Shown here: positions 41,653 through 49,837 of the stretch, in pieces
Position numbering within the stretch: the first letter of the stretch is position 1
Layout of the letters: each line of letters begins with the position of its first letter
From: DATAVB01 sp036267955
Lineage (GTDB): Bacteria; Actinomycetota; Actinomycetes; Mycobacteriales; QHCD01
Assembly (NCBI GenBank): GCA_036267955.1
Contig: DATAVB010000086.1
Span: forward strand, 1-64,000
Direction: 5' to 3'
DNA: 64,000 nt
Program-made: the position numbers and the translations under genes
The notes under the pieces: model-generated
Seen by the model: the letters and a program-made list of their open reading frames with translations, nothing else
What the model was told of the DNA's origin: nothing
Databases searched by the model: none

Positions 41653-42257
41653 GGTGTGGCCAATTGCCGGAGGGCCGTCGGCGCCGCACCCTCATCGAGG
41701 CGCTGCCGGATCACGGCGGCACATTCCGCGGAGCTGAGCTTCGACGTGTCGACCTCGAGATCGTAGATTCCCGGTATGTGTACGGCGTCCTGCCACCGGT
41801 GCACCTCCGGCGGTATCGAGCCGTCGGCCGCGTAGCTGTTCTGCCAGGTCGCGATCCGGCGTTCCATGACGACCTCGACCGGGCAGCGGACACCGACGAA
41901 CAGGGCCGGCAGCGGCGCCAACCGGCGCGCGCAACGGGCCAGAATGCCGCGCGGTTGCGAATAGTTGTCGTGATGGCCGACGTCGACAACCACGTTCAGG
42001 CCGAGCCGACTCTGGGCGGCGATGGCCTCGTACAGCCCGTCATACATGGTGACGATGAGTGGCTCCAGGTCGGGACGTTCGCCGCCGGGCCGCAGCCCGA
42101 TGCCCGGCTGATAGCGATCCGGGATCGTCTCCTTGTAGCGGTCGACGCCGAGATTCAGCCACACGCCGTCGAAAATCTCCTGGATCGCGCGCGAGATACT
42201 GGATTTACCCGAGCGGGGAGTCCCGTTCAGAATCACGATCTGACCTGCCTGAGGCAT
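41649..42257 (-). CDS. Chloramphenicol phosphotransferase-like protein
   Basis: This 202-residue P-loop kinase begins MPQAGQIVILNGTPRSGKSS, with the P-loop at residues 11-20. It shares with the Streptomyces chloramphenicol 3-O-phosphotransferase the GVDR segment (Asp39 in place of the catalytic Asp37), VGVRCPVEVVMERR and YDLEVDTSKLSSAECA. Whether chloramphenicol is the substrate is not known. ATG 42257 has GGGAG 8 bases upstream. It overlaps the second kinase gene by 4 bases. Confidence 0.8.
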   Translation of the reverse strand: MPQAGQIVILNGTPRSGKSSISRAIQEIFDGVWLNLGVDRYKETIPDRYQPGIGLRPGGERPDLEPLIVTMYDGLYEAIAAQSRLGLNVVVDVGHHDNYSQPRGILARCARRLAPLPALFVGVRCPVEVVMERRIATWQNSYAADGSIPPEVHRWQDAVHIPGIYDLEVDTSKLSSAECAAVIRQRLDEGAAPTALRQLATP

Positions 42258-42375
42258 GCATGTACTCCCTGGAATGTCTGGATATCGGGATGTCCTCACG
42301 GTATGGCTGTTCGCCGGGAAAAATAAGTCTTGTTCTTGGTTGCCCGATCTGATGTATTAGGCGGGGGAGGACCGG

Positions 42376-42501
42376 ATGAGCCTCCCGGATCCCATTCCAG
42401 CGGAACCGCCATTTGTCGGCTTTGTCGCCGCGGCCGGGACATCATCGAAGAATCTTCGCCGGATTCCAACACTTCACCGGGCCGTCCGTCGTACCAAATG
42501 A
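42376..42501 (+). CDS. Small ORF of 41 codons heading the ECF sigma operon
   Basis: ATG 42376 has the strong site GGGGGAGG about 5 bases upstream. The product starts MSLPDPIPAEPPFVGFVAAA and ends in a basic tail (RRIPTLHRAVRRTK). No family is recognised. An 8-codon ORF overlaps its stop (ATGA at 42498), and the next gene begins at 42535. The good ribosome site and close spacing make it a plausible gene. Confidence 0.5.
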   Translation: MSLPDPIPAEPPFVGFVAAAGTSSKNLRRIPTLHRAVRRTK

Positions 42502-42534
42502 CTGCCCAGCAACACCCACCATGAGGTGATCGAA

Positions 42535-42723
42535 ATGGATCCCAGGTACTACATCGCCGCGCACAGCGAGCTGATCGAACGGCGGCGCTCGGCCGAGCGG
42601 GCCCGACTCGTCAGGTCGGGCGGCCCGTCCGTCGTCCGGGCGAGGGCCGGTGCGATGCTAATCCGGATGGGCTGCCGGTTGGCCCGCGACCACCGCTCCG
42701 CCCCCGCCGCCGTCAACGCTTAG
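42535..42723 (+). CDS. Small basic protein of unknown function
   Basis: This 62-residue protein begins MDPRYYIAAHSELIERRRSA and is rich in Arg. ATG 42535 has GAGGTGA 5 bases upstream. It lies 11 bases before the next gene, in one operon with an ECF sigma factor. The family is not recognised. Confidence 0.6.
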   Translation: MDPRYYIAAHSELIERRRSAERARLVRSGGPSVVRARAGAMLIRMGCRLARDHRSAPAAVNA

Positions 42724-42734
42724 GAGTGATACCG

Positions 42735-43679
42735 ATGTCCGCTGACCTCGACGGCGTCGTCCGGGATCGACAGATCCTGGACCTGACCTCGCTGCAGACC
42801 CCCGAAGACGTCGACCGCATCACCGGCCTGGAGAACATCGAGTTCGTTCTCGTTCCGGCCTCGCTGGCGGCGGCGGTCGATGGAATCCCACGGCGCAATG
42901 TCGAGCAGTACGTCGTCGTACCGGACGGCGTACGGGTCCGGAGCCAGACCGGCATGCTCCAGGTCGGTGGCGGGTCGTTCAACGGCCCGGACGCGCAGAA
43001 CGAGTTTCTGGTCGTGCTGGGGGCGTTGGTGTTCACTACCCCGGTCACCGACATCAAGCTGGCCGGCATCGTGGTGATCGGTGCCGTGTACGCGCCGATC
43101 GGTAGCGAGGACGCGGTCGGTGGCGCTATCACCCAGGTGATGGGCATGGTGGGTTATTACCGTTATGCCGAGGGTCAGCAGATCAAGACGTTGAGCGGAC
43201 AGCCGAAGCTGAACGGCGCCGCGCTCGCCAACAAGGCCGGCAGCCCCGACGACATCCTCATAGCGGCCGGACAATTCACCGTGACCGGGCCCGTCACCGA
43301 ATTGGGATACCGGGAGTTGGTCGTACTGGGTCAGGCGATTCTGCCCCGGTCCGGCGAGGACGTGCTCGGCCCCGCGCTGCAGGTCTCCGGTCAGACGATC
43401 TGGTACGGCGGAAGCAATCCGCGGCTGTTCATGGGTAATGAGGAGTTCGGTCGGCAATTCCTCGAGCTGATCGAGGAGCCCGCGACGTTCATTCTGTTTG
43501 GCAACGCCACTTTTGACGCTGACGTGACGCCCGAGCTGCTGCGCGAGAAGGTCGCGGAGATCGTGTTGTTCGGAACGATCGAGGGGCCGAAGAGCATCGT
43601 TCCGGTCCTGCAGTATCTGACCACCGAGAAGTTCGGCACCATCAACGCACTTGAGGACTCCGCCGGTGACGCGGGATGA
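42735..43679 (+). CDS. Repetitive beta-rich protein of unknown function
   Basis: This 314-residue protein has about four degenerate modules of 50-60 residues, each with a hydrophobic strand pair of the form LVVLGALVFTTPVTD, then LAGIVVIGAVYAP, LVVLGQAILPRSGED and FILFGNATFDADVTP. This pattern suggests a stacked beta-helix or bactofilin-like scaffold. There is no signal peptide. AGGAG lies 9 bases before ATG 42735. It overlaps the ECF sigma gene by 14 bases. Function unknown. Confidence 0.65.
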   Translation: MSADLDGVVRDRQILDLTSLQTPEDVDRITGLENIEFVLVPASLAAAVDGIPRRNVEQYVVVPDGVRVRSQTGMLQVGGGSFNGPDAQNEFLVVLGALVFTTPVTDIKLAGIVVIGAVYAPIGSEDAVGGAITQVMGMVGYYRYAEGQQIKTLSGQPKLNGAALANKAGSPDDILIAAGQFTVTGPVTELGYRELVVLGQAILPRSGEDVLGPALQVSGQTIWYGGSNPRLFMGNEEFGRQFLELIEEPATFILFGNATFDADVTPELLREKVAEIVLFGTIEGPKSIVPVLQYLTTEKFGTINALEDSAGDAG

Positions 43680-44196
43680 CGACGCGCGGACCTTCGCGCG
43701 GATCTACGACGAACACCGGACCGCCGTACACGCCTATTTCCTCGGCCGTACCAGCGATCCGGAGATCGCCGCGGACCTGATGCAGGAAACCTTTCTGCGG
43801 ACCTGGCGCCGGCTGCCCGAGGTCGCCGATCTCGACGACGATCGGCGCCGGGCGTGGATCTTCACCGTGGCGCGCAATCTGACGATCGACACCTACCGCA
43901 GCCGGGCGACGGCGAAGGCCACCCAGGCCGCCCTGCAACGGTCCGCGCCGACCGCCGCACCGGATCACGAACAGCCCGACTCGCAGGCGGAGCTGGCTGA
44001 ACACGTCGCCGCGCTGGACAAGGCGATCGCCGCGCTGCCGGACAAACTTCGTACCACCCTGACCATGCACGCGGCGGGCGGAATGAACAGTGCCCAGATC
44101 GCCAAGGCGCTGGGCGAACCGGCCGGCACGATCCGGTACCGGCTGAGCCAGGCCCGGCAGCGCCTTGCGGCGACCCTCTTGACCGTGGAGGCTTGA
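43666..44196 (+). CDS. ECF RNA polymerase sigma factor
   Basis: This 176-residue protein has sigma region 2 (about 10-75: FARIYDEHRTAVHAYF, DLMQETFLRTWRRL, RRAWIFTVARNLTIDTYR) and region 4 (about 115-170: LPDKLRTTLTMHAAGG, SAQIAKALGEPAGTIRYRLS). GTG 43666 lies inside the end of the preceding gene, with GAGG about 10 bases upstream. It is followed by a 69-residue protein that may control it. No classical membrane anti-sigma factor is present. Confidence 0.92.
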   Translation: MTRDDDARTFARIYDEHRTAVHAYFLGRTSDPEIAADLMQETFLRTWRRLPEVADLDDDRRRAWIFTVARNLTIDTYRSRATAKATQAALQRSAPTAAPDHEQPDSQAELAEHVAALDKAIAALPDKLRTTLTMHAAGGMNSAQIAKALGEPAGTIRYRLSQARQRLAATLLTVEA

Positions 44197-44199
44197 GCC

Positions 44200-44409
44200 A
44201 TGCCACTCGGACTGGATCAACTGCTGGAAGCGTGGGGCACCGCGCAGCGGCTGAGCCCGCAGCGGGCCGACCGCATCCGGGCCGAGATCATCGCGCCGCC
44301 GGCGTTACCGACGGCCTGGTGGGTCGACTTCAACGGCCGGCTGGCCGGCGCCTTCCTGCAGTCGAACGGTGTCGCGAGCATTCCGGCCACGGCCGAAGTG
44401 GCGGCCTAG
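44200..44409 (+). CDS. Small protein downstream of ECF sigma factor
   Basis: This 69-residue protein begins MPLGLDQLLEAWGTAQRLSP and contains ALPTAWWVDFNGRLAG. GGAGG precedes the ATG by 8 bases within the end of the sigma gene. Its position suggests a partner or regulator of the sigma factor. The family is not recognised. Confidence 0.6.
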   Translation: MPLGLDQLLEAWGTAQRLSPQRADRIRAEIIAPPALPTAWWVDFNGRLAGAFLQSNGVASIPATAEVAA

Positions 44410-45128
44410 ATCCGGGCGAGTCGGGTCAGGCCGGCCAGGAACGCGGCCCGTTCGGCATCGCTGAAGTCCACATAGGGCAGTGCCGCCAGCCGATTGGTCT
44501 CCGCTTCGAGCTGTTCTGCCACCGGGCCACCGTCGAGTTGTTGTACGGCGTCCGCGCTCAACCCGGCGGCCTCCCACGCCGTCACGTGCGCATCCGCGCG
44601 GTGGTAGCGCAACGCCGTGATGCGGTCGTGCAACCCGTGCGCCGCGGAATCGGCGGTATCCGGCGGTTTCATCAGCGCGAACGCCACGCCGCCGGTGGCG
44701 GCTGCGAGGGCGCGGTCGGCCAACGGCCGCAGGTCCTCGACAACGTCGGCATGGTCGGCGAAGAGTTCCCCGACCGCCGCTCCCTGCACCTTTCGGAGGC
44801 CGACCAGCAATTCCCGCCCGGTCGGGCTCGCGGCAACGACGTCACCGGAACGGATCAGCAGACCCTGCCGCACCTGCTGATCCAGCCCGGCGGCGAATTC
44901 CCCGAATGGCGCGTACCGCGCAATGCTGTGCAACTCGGCGGCCAGCGCGGGCCCGGCGAGCAGTGGAGTCAGCAGCGGCACCAAGAGGCCACCACGCTCC
45001 AAACCCGCCGCGTGGAACAGTTCCACCGCGGCCGGCCGGGCGATCGGGTGCACCGCGATGGTGACCCGGTCGATCTCGGGTGCGACCGCGGCGGCGAATT
45101 CGAATGCAGTCATGCCGAATTCAGTCAT
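44406..45128 (-). CDS. SCO6745-like protein (helical, possible winged-helix)
   Basis: This 240-residue protein resembles, from memory, the actinobacterial SCO6745 family. Supporting segments are IARPAAVELFHAAGLER near the N-terminus and LRYHRADAHVTAWEAAGLSA near residues 180-200. Its biochemical role is unknown. ATG 45128 overlaps the end of the LysE gene; ATG 45113 is the alternative. Confidence 0.65.
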   Translation of the reverse strand: MTEFGMTAFEFAAAVAPEIDRVTIAVHPIARPAAVELFHAAGLERGGLLVPLLTPLLAGPALAAELHSIARYAPFGEFAAGLDQQVRQGLLIRSGDVVAASPTGRELLVGLRKVQGAAVGELFADHADVVEDLRPLADRALAAATGGVAFALMKPPDTADSAAHGLHDRITALRYHRADAHVTAWEAAGLSADAVQQLDGGPVAEQLEAETNRLAALPYVDFSDAERAAFLAGLTRLARI

Positions 45129-45759
45129 GCCGGCCGGTCACCGCGAGGCTGGCTCCGAGTCCGATCATGACCAGCCCGGTGGCGCCACCAATCGCGGCCA
45201 TCCGGCGCGGCGAATCGGCGATCCAGGACCGCGCGACACCGGCGATCAGACTGAACGTCGTATCGGTGGCCAAGGCGATTGCGAAATAGATCAGACCGAG
45301 CAACAGCATCTGCAGCGGCACATTGCCGGCGGCGCGATCGACGAACTGCGGCAGAATGGCGGCAAAGAATATCGCGGATTTTGGATTGGTCGCACCGACC
45401 ACGAAGCCCTCACGAAATGCGCGCCGGCTGCCGCGGAATTCCGCTCGCCCGGTCAACACCGAGGACAGCGAGCGGCGTTGCCGGATCGTACGAATTCCCA
45501 GATACACCAGATATGCGGCGCCGATCAGTTTGACCGCGGTGAAGACGACCGCGGAGCGCTCAAGCACCGTCCCGATACCGACCGCGACCGCACCGACCAG
45601 TGCGTACTCGCCCAGCGCATTGCCCAGCACAGTCGCGACCGCCCCGCGCCGGCCGTGTACGAGGGCCCGGCTCACCACGAACAGGACGCTCGGTCCCGGC
45701 GCCACGATGAGCACGGCGGCGAGCAGCACAAAAGCCAGCAGCCGATCTGGATTGACCAT
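45121..45759 (-). CDS. LysE/RhtB-family amino-acid exporter
   Basis: This 212-residue membrane protein has about six hydrophobic segments. The N-terminal segment contains the APGPSVLFVVSRAL motif of the LysE/RhtB family, and NPKSAIFFAAILPQF near residue 130 is also diagnostic. It likely exports an amino acid or related small molecule. It overlaps the SCO6745-like gene by 8 bases. Confidence 0.9.
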   Translation of the reverse strand: MVNPDRLLAFVLLAAVLIVAPGPSVLFVVSRALVHGRRGAVATVLGNALGEYALVGAVAVGIGTVLERSAVVFTAVKLIGAAYLVYLGIRTIRQRRSLSSVLTGRAEFRGSRRAFREGFVVGATNPKSAIFFAAILPQFVDRAAGNVPLQMLLLGLIYFAIALATDTTFSLIAGVARSWIADSPRRMAAIGGATGLVMIGLGASLAVTGRHD

Positions 45760-45816
45760 GAAAGCGATCGTACCGGCAGGTTATGGTCGGCGGACCGGAC
45801 GGCGAGAGGGAGCGGC

Positions 45817-46413
45817 GTGGTCGAGGAATGGGTCGATGCGGATTTCAGCGGCGTTGACTGGTACGGCGAGGAGCGGTCCGCCGGCCGTTATGTGCGGTGC
45901 CGCTTTCTCGGCGCCGATCTCACCGAGACGCAGACCCGCGGGGTGGTCTTCGAGGAATGCGATTTCGGGAATGCCAAGCTGAATTCCTCGGTGCACGACG
46001 AGTCGATCTTCCTGAATTGCCGCTTCGAGCGGACCAGCTTCTTCGACGCGACGCTGACCGCGTGCAAGGTGGCCGGCAGCGAATTCATCACCGCGCAGTT
46101 GCGGCCGCTGCGGGTCGAGGGTGGCGACTGGTCGTACGTCAGTCTGCGGTTGGCTGACCTTGCCGGCGTGACCCTGCGCGACGTCCGACTGGTGGAGGCC
46201 GATTTCACCGGCGCCAAGCTGCACGGCGCCGATCTGTCCGGCGCTGATCTGTCCCGGGCCCTGTTCGCCGAGGCCGACATCACCGGGGCCGACCTGCGCC
46301 GCGCCACTCTGGATCATGTGGACACCGCCGGCCTCGACATCTCGGGCGTCAAGATCGGGATCGCGCAGGCCGCCGCACTGGCCCAGCACCGGGGCGCCGT
46401 CGTCGACGGCTGA
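45817..46413 (+). CDS. Pentapeptide-repeat protein
   Basis: This 198-residue protein consists largely of A(D/N)LXX-type pentapeptide repeats (ADFTGAKLHGADLSGADLSR, about 127-146, plus weaker repeats before and after), giving a right-handed quadrilateral beta-helix. Members such as Qnr and McbG protect DNA gyrase, and the general arrangement here is similar (CRFLGADL, CDFGNAKL). Whether it acts on gyrase is unproven. GTG 45817 has GAGGGAG upstream. Confidence 0.85.
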   Translation: MVEEWVDADFSGVDWYGEERSAGRYVRCRFLGADLTETQTRGVVFEECDFGNAKLNSSVHDESIFLNCRFERTSFFDATLTACKVAGSEFITAQLRPLRVEGGDWSYVSLRLADLAGVTLRDVRLVEADFTGAKLHGADLSGADLSRALFAEADITGADLRRATLDHVDTAGLDISGVKIGIAQAAALAQHRGAVVDG

Positions 46414-46434
46414 TCGATCAGTCAGCCGGCGCGG

Positions 46435-47964
46435 TCAGGCCGGCCCGCTCCGGGCACCCACCTGCTGGGCCAGCCCCTCGACCGCCTCCCGTGGAGTGAA
46501 CGATTCGCCGGGGACACCGGTGTGCTCCTCGGCCATCCAGAAGGGCTGCTCGAGGTAGGCCCGCACCGCCGCGGCCTCGGCGAGCACCCGACGACAGCCG
46601 GCCGCCACTTCTCGATGCGCCGCGTCGGCGTGCTCGAGCACGGCCGAGCGGGACGCCCGCAGGTCGATCGCGGGATACCGGTGCGCGGCGAGTTCTTCCA
46701 GGCTGGTGATCGTGACCGCGCCGGCCCCCGCCCAGTCCGGCACCGGGTCGGCCTCGGGATGATGCGGCGCCACCCGTACGCCGGTGACCGATCCACCGGC
46801 CGTCGTCACGCCGACCCGGCCGTCGAAGGTGGTCTCGCCGACCCGTTCGGCGACGACCCGGTCCACCGCCAGCAGCACCTGAGCTCCGGCCGCCGCCAGG
46901 GTCGAGGCGCACCGGGCCGCGTAGTCCAGGGCTGCCGCGGCCCGCGCGGTCGGCGCCTGCACGATCAGGGTGGCCTCCGGTCGGGCCTCGGCGTCCAACA
47001 GCCGCGGCAGCCCTGGCCACGAGTGATCGGCGGCCGACTCGGTGGCGGCCACCGCGATCAGCGCGGCCGGGCCGACGCCGATCAGGTTGTGGATGACCTC
47101 GCCGAGGATCACCAGATGCCCGGTGCCCACCGGACCGAGGAAGTCGACGGTGCCGCCGCGCGGCCACGGTGCGACAGCGTCCAGGGCCTTGATCCCGGTG
47201 CCGAGCACGGCTCCGGGCGGCGGTGCCGACAATGCGACGCCGGCCGGGGGCGGCGGTGCCGAGGCGGGGTCGACGGTTGTGCCGAACAGCGCCATAACCC
47301 TGGTCGCTGCTGTGTCATGAGCCGTGTTGTCGGTTGTCGCGTCGGACATGGTCTGCTCCCTGGGTCGGGTCGGTTGTCTGGGTTGGGTGGTCGTGGATGG
47401 AGGCCGATCGGTGCTGTCGGCGAGGAGCGGACGCAGCCGCCCGCGGGCGTCGTACAACCGCTTCCGGACCGCGCCCCGGCTGATGCCGAGCAGCTCGGCC
47501 AACTCGGCATCGCTCCACTCGCCGTAGTAGCGCAGTCCCAGCAGGACCCGGTCGGCGTCCCGGGTCAGCTGCAGCGCCCGACGAACCCGGTCGACCTGGT
47601 CGCCCCGTTCGGCGGCCTGTGCCGGATCGGGTCCTCCGGAGCTGGTCGCCGGATCGACCAGAGCAGGGTCGAGGTCGATGACGAGGTCGAGCAGCATGGT
47701 CGGTCGGGTCCGCCGACGATGCCGGTCGGCGTGCTTGCGCACCACCAGGGCCAGCCAGCGTGGATACGCCACCGGCTCGCGCAGCGTCCCGATCGACCCG
47801 AACACCTCGACCAGCGCGTCCTGCACGACGTCGTCCACGGCGTGCCGGTCATCGACCAGCCGGCCGGCGATCCTGCGGGCCGGCTCGGCGGAGGCCGCGA
47901 GCAGGCGGTCCCGGGCACTCGGGTCCCCGCCCGCCGCCGCGGCCGCCAACTGCTCCAGCTCCAT
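46435..47964 (-). CDS. ECF sigma factor fused in frame to a degenerate F1-ATPase beta-like domain
   Basis: Residues 1-190 of this 509-residue frame are an ECF sigma factor: region 2 (DAVDDVVQD-like stretch near 42-75; YPRWLALVVRKHADRH) and region 4 (LGLRYYGEWSDAELAELLGI). A Pro/Thr/Gln linker (about 187-205) leads to about 300 residues resembling the ATP-synthase beta subunit: TGIKALDAVAPWPRGGTVDF, GPVGTGH for the P-loop GGAGVGKT (Lys replaced by His), GSVTGV, and YLEQPFWMAEEHTGVPGE near the end. ATP hydrolysis is unlikely. An internal ATG (47349) with GGGAG 6 bases upstream could also start the second part separately. No stop codon separates the parts. Confidence 0.85.
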   Translation of the reverse strand: MELEQLAAAAAGGDPSARDRLLAASAEPARRIAGRLVDDRHAVDDVVQDALVEVFGSIGTLREPVAYPRWLALVVRKHADRHRRRTRPTMLLDLVIDLDPALVDPATSSGGPDPAQAAERGDQVDRVRRALQLTRDADRVLLGLRYYGEWSDAELAELLGISRGAVRKRLYDARGRLRPLLADSTDRPPSTTTQPRQPTRPREQTMSDATTDNTAHDTAATRVMALFGTTVDPASAPPPPAGVALSAPPPGAVLGTGIKALDAVAPWPRGGTVDFLGPVGTGHLVILGEVIHNLIGVGPAALIAVAATESAADHSWPGLPRLLDAEARPEATLIVQAPTARAAAALDYAARCASTLAAAGAQVLLAVDRVVAERVGETTFDGRVGVTTAGGSVTGVRVAPHHPEADPVPDWAGAGAVTITSLEELAAHRYPAIDLRASRSAVLEHADAAHREVAAGCRRVLAEAAAVRAYLEQPFWMAEEHTGVPGESFTPREAVEGLAQQVGARSGPA

Positions 47965-47999
47965 GTGCACCACACCAGTCAAGGCCCATTGGGCGGGCA

Positions 48000-48638
48000 A
48001 TGCGTTACGCCCTGGGCTCCGGGTCGTTGAACGCAGGCGTGGGACATCCGAGTGCAACCGACGCCGAGACCGAGAGTGGCGCCACGATCGACACAACAGC
48101 CGACACCGCCGAGGACCAAGCTACCGAGGTCGCCGCTGACGACGGGACGCCGCGGCGGCCCCGCTTCGCGGCACTGACCTGGCTGCTGCCGGCGCTGACC
48201 GTGGTCGCTCTCCTGGTGGCCGGTGTCGTGGGCGGGCTGTACTACCGCCAGCACGGCAGGGACGCGGCCCGCAATGCGGCGGTGACCGCCGCCCGCCAGG
48301 TCCTCATCAACGCGTACTCGGTGGACTACCGCTCGGTGACCAAGGATTACCAGCGCTTCGTCGACGGCACGTCGGGTGACCTGCACAGCCAACTGACCGA
48401 CGGCAGGTCGAAGTTCATCCAGACGGTGCAGACGACGCACACCCACGAGACCGCGCAGATCGTCGACGCCGGAGTGGTCCGTTCCGACAGCAACTCGGCC
48501 ACCATCGCGATCGCGCTCAACAGCCCGCTGACCACCACCTCCATCAGCAAACCGCAGACCCGCTCCTACCGGACCGAGGTCGACGTGGCGCTGGTACACG
48601 GCACCTGGCTGGCGACCGCGATCCGGCAGGCGGACTAG
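48000..48638 (+). CDS. Mce-associated membrane protein
   Basis: This protein of about 212 residues has an acidic Ser/Thr N-terminus, one membrane segment (about 59-80) and an extracytoplasmic domain typical of Mce-associated proteins (YYRQHGRDAARNAAVTAARQ; YSVDYRSVTKDYQRFVDGTS; GTWLATAIRQ). Such proteins stabilise the MCE transporter. ATG 48000 is uncertain; GTG 48039 would drop a poor-looking start. It lies two bases before a similar gene. The mce operon itself ends 7 kb upstream. Confidence 0.82.
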   Translation: MRYALGSGSLNAGVGHPSATDAETESGATIDTTADTAEDQATEVAADDGTPRRPRFAALTWLLPALTVVALLVAGVVGGLYYRQHGRDAARNAAVTAARQVLINAYSVDYRSVTKDYQRFVDGTSGDLHSQLTDGRSKFIQTVQTTHTHETAQIVDAGVVRSDSNSATIAIALNSPLTTTSISKPQTRSYRTEVDVALVHGTWLATAIRQAD

Positions 48639-48640
48639 AC

Positions 48641-49456
48641 GTGGCCACCAGAGACACGGCGGCAGAGGAGAACGAGCAGACGCCCCGGCGTCGGCCCACG
48701 CCGCGGCCGTCGGTCGCGCCTGGCGGCGGTCGGCCGCGGGTTGCCGGCCAGCGGAACCGGACCCGCCCGGCGGCCGATGAGGCGGCGGTCGGCGAGGCGC
48801 CGGTCGACGAAACTGGCGACGCAGCTGGCGACATAGCTGACGACGCAGCTGACGACATAGCCGGCGACGAAGCCGGCGACGCAGCGCGCAATGAAGCGGG
48901 CGATGCGGCGACATCGGCCGAGCGGACCCACCGGGCCATACGCCTGCCACGAATGCGGCTGCCGCGCCCGCGGTCCGGATCCCGCCGGACGTGGCTGAGC
49001 GTTTCTGCCGTACTACTGGTCGTCTTCGCGGTGACCGCGGCAGTGCTCGGGCTGCGGCTCTACGACGGCCGGGCCAGTGACGCCAACTCGGCGGACGTGC
49101 TGCGGATCGTTCCGCGCTATGCCAGCCAGGTGCTGTCGTTCGACTATCGGCACCTCGACACCAATGCCGCCGCCGCGCGGCCGCTGCTGTCCGGCTCGTA
49201 CCGCAAGGACTACGACCAGAGCATGACCTCGCATGCGGCGGCCTGGAAGAAGTACCACTACGTGGTGAAGTCCAGCATCGCCTCGGCCGGTGTCTCGCAG
49301 GCGTCGGGTTCGCAGGTCGTGGTGGTGGCGTTCGTGGATCAGTCCGTGTCGGCCGGTACGACCAAGATCGGTACGGCCAAGGACCTGATTCGACTCCGGC
49401 TCACCCTGCAGCGCCAGCACGGCAGTTGGCTCCTCATCAAGCTCGGCTCGCTCTGA
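48641..49456 (+). CDS. Mce-associated membrane protein, second copy
   Basis: This 271-residue protein has a long charged N-terminus with an Asp/Ala repeat (about 58-90, units like GDAAGDIADD), one membrane segment (about 117-140) and a NTF2-like extracytoplasmic domain (VLRIVPRYASQVLSFDYRHL; YRKDYDQSM; WLLIKLGSL). GTG 48641 follows the first copy by 2 bases. It probably assists the MCE importer. Confidence 0.82.
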   Translation: MATRDTAAEENEQTPRRRPTPRPSVAPGGGRPRVAGQRNRTRPAADEAAVGEAPVDETGDAAGDIADDAADDIAGDEAGDAARNEAGDAATSAERTHRAIRLPRMRLPRPRSGSRRTWLSVSAVLLVVFAVTAAVLGLRLYDGRASDANSADVLRIVPRYASQVLSFDYRHLDTNAAAARPLLSGSYRKDYDQSMTSHAAAWKKYHYVVKSSIASAGVSQASGSQVVVVAFVDQSVSAGTTKIGTAKDLIRLRLTLQRQHGSWLLIKLGSL

Positions 49457-49630
49457 CACGGAGCGTCACCATCGGGTCGGCCGACGCCCGAGCCGGGAGA
49501 TCGCCGGGCACGGCGCGTCGAAAGCACGCCACAGTGCTTGACGCGGGGCCCTCGGAGAGTCAGGCTGGGCGCACGGTGATGACATCTGAAAGCCTGCGCA
49601 CCGACTGCGGCCGGTCCGGCATGGGCCCGA

Positions 49631-49660
49631 TTCGACAGCAGTCGTAGCTGCGTCTACACT
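49631..49660 (+). promoter_or_regulatory. Candidate rpoB promoter P1
   Basis: TTCGAC (49631-49636) and TACACT (49655-49660) are 18 bases apart. Downstream GGTTTGCGCTGCCCTTC resembles the start region of rpoB transcripts in other actinobacteria. It would give a 5' leader of about 170 bases. Confidence 0.5.
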
Positions 49661-49730
49661 GCTGGTTTGCGCTGCCCTTCTTTCCGCCGTCCACTGATTG
49701 TGATGCCGATTGTGCGTCGCTGTCCTTCAG

Positions 49731-49761
49731 TTGACAGCGGTGGTTCCGGCTGCGCTAGAAC
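49731..49761 (+). promoter_or_regulatory. Candidate rpoB promoter P2
   Basis: A perfect TTGACA (49731-49736) is followed by TAGAAC (49756-49761) with a 19-base spacer (CTAGAA would be 18). It lies about 75 bases before rpoB. The remaining stretch 49457-49837 holds no gene. Confidence 0.4.
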
Positions 49762-49837
49762 TCTCTCGGCGCTCGCGCGACGGTGCTGATAGCAGCTCAG
49801 CAGTGCTCGACCGTGCAGGTCCTCGGAAGGACGCATC

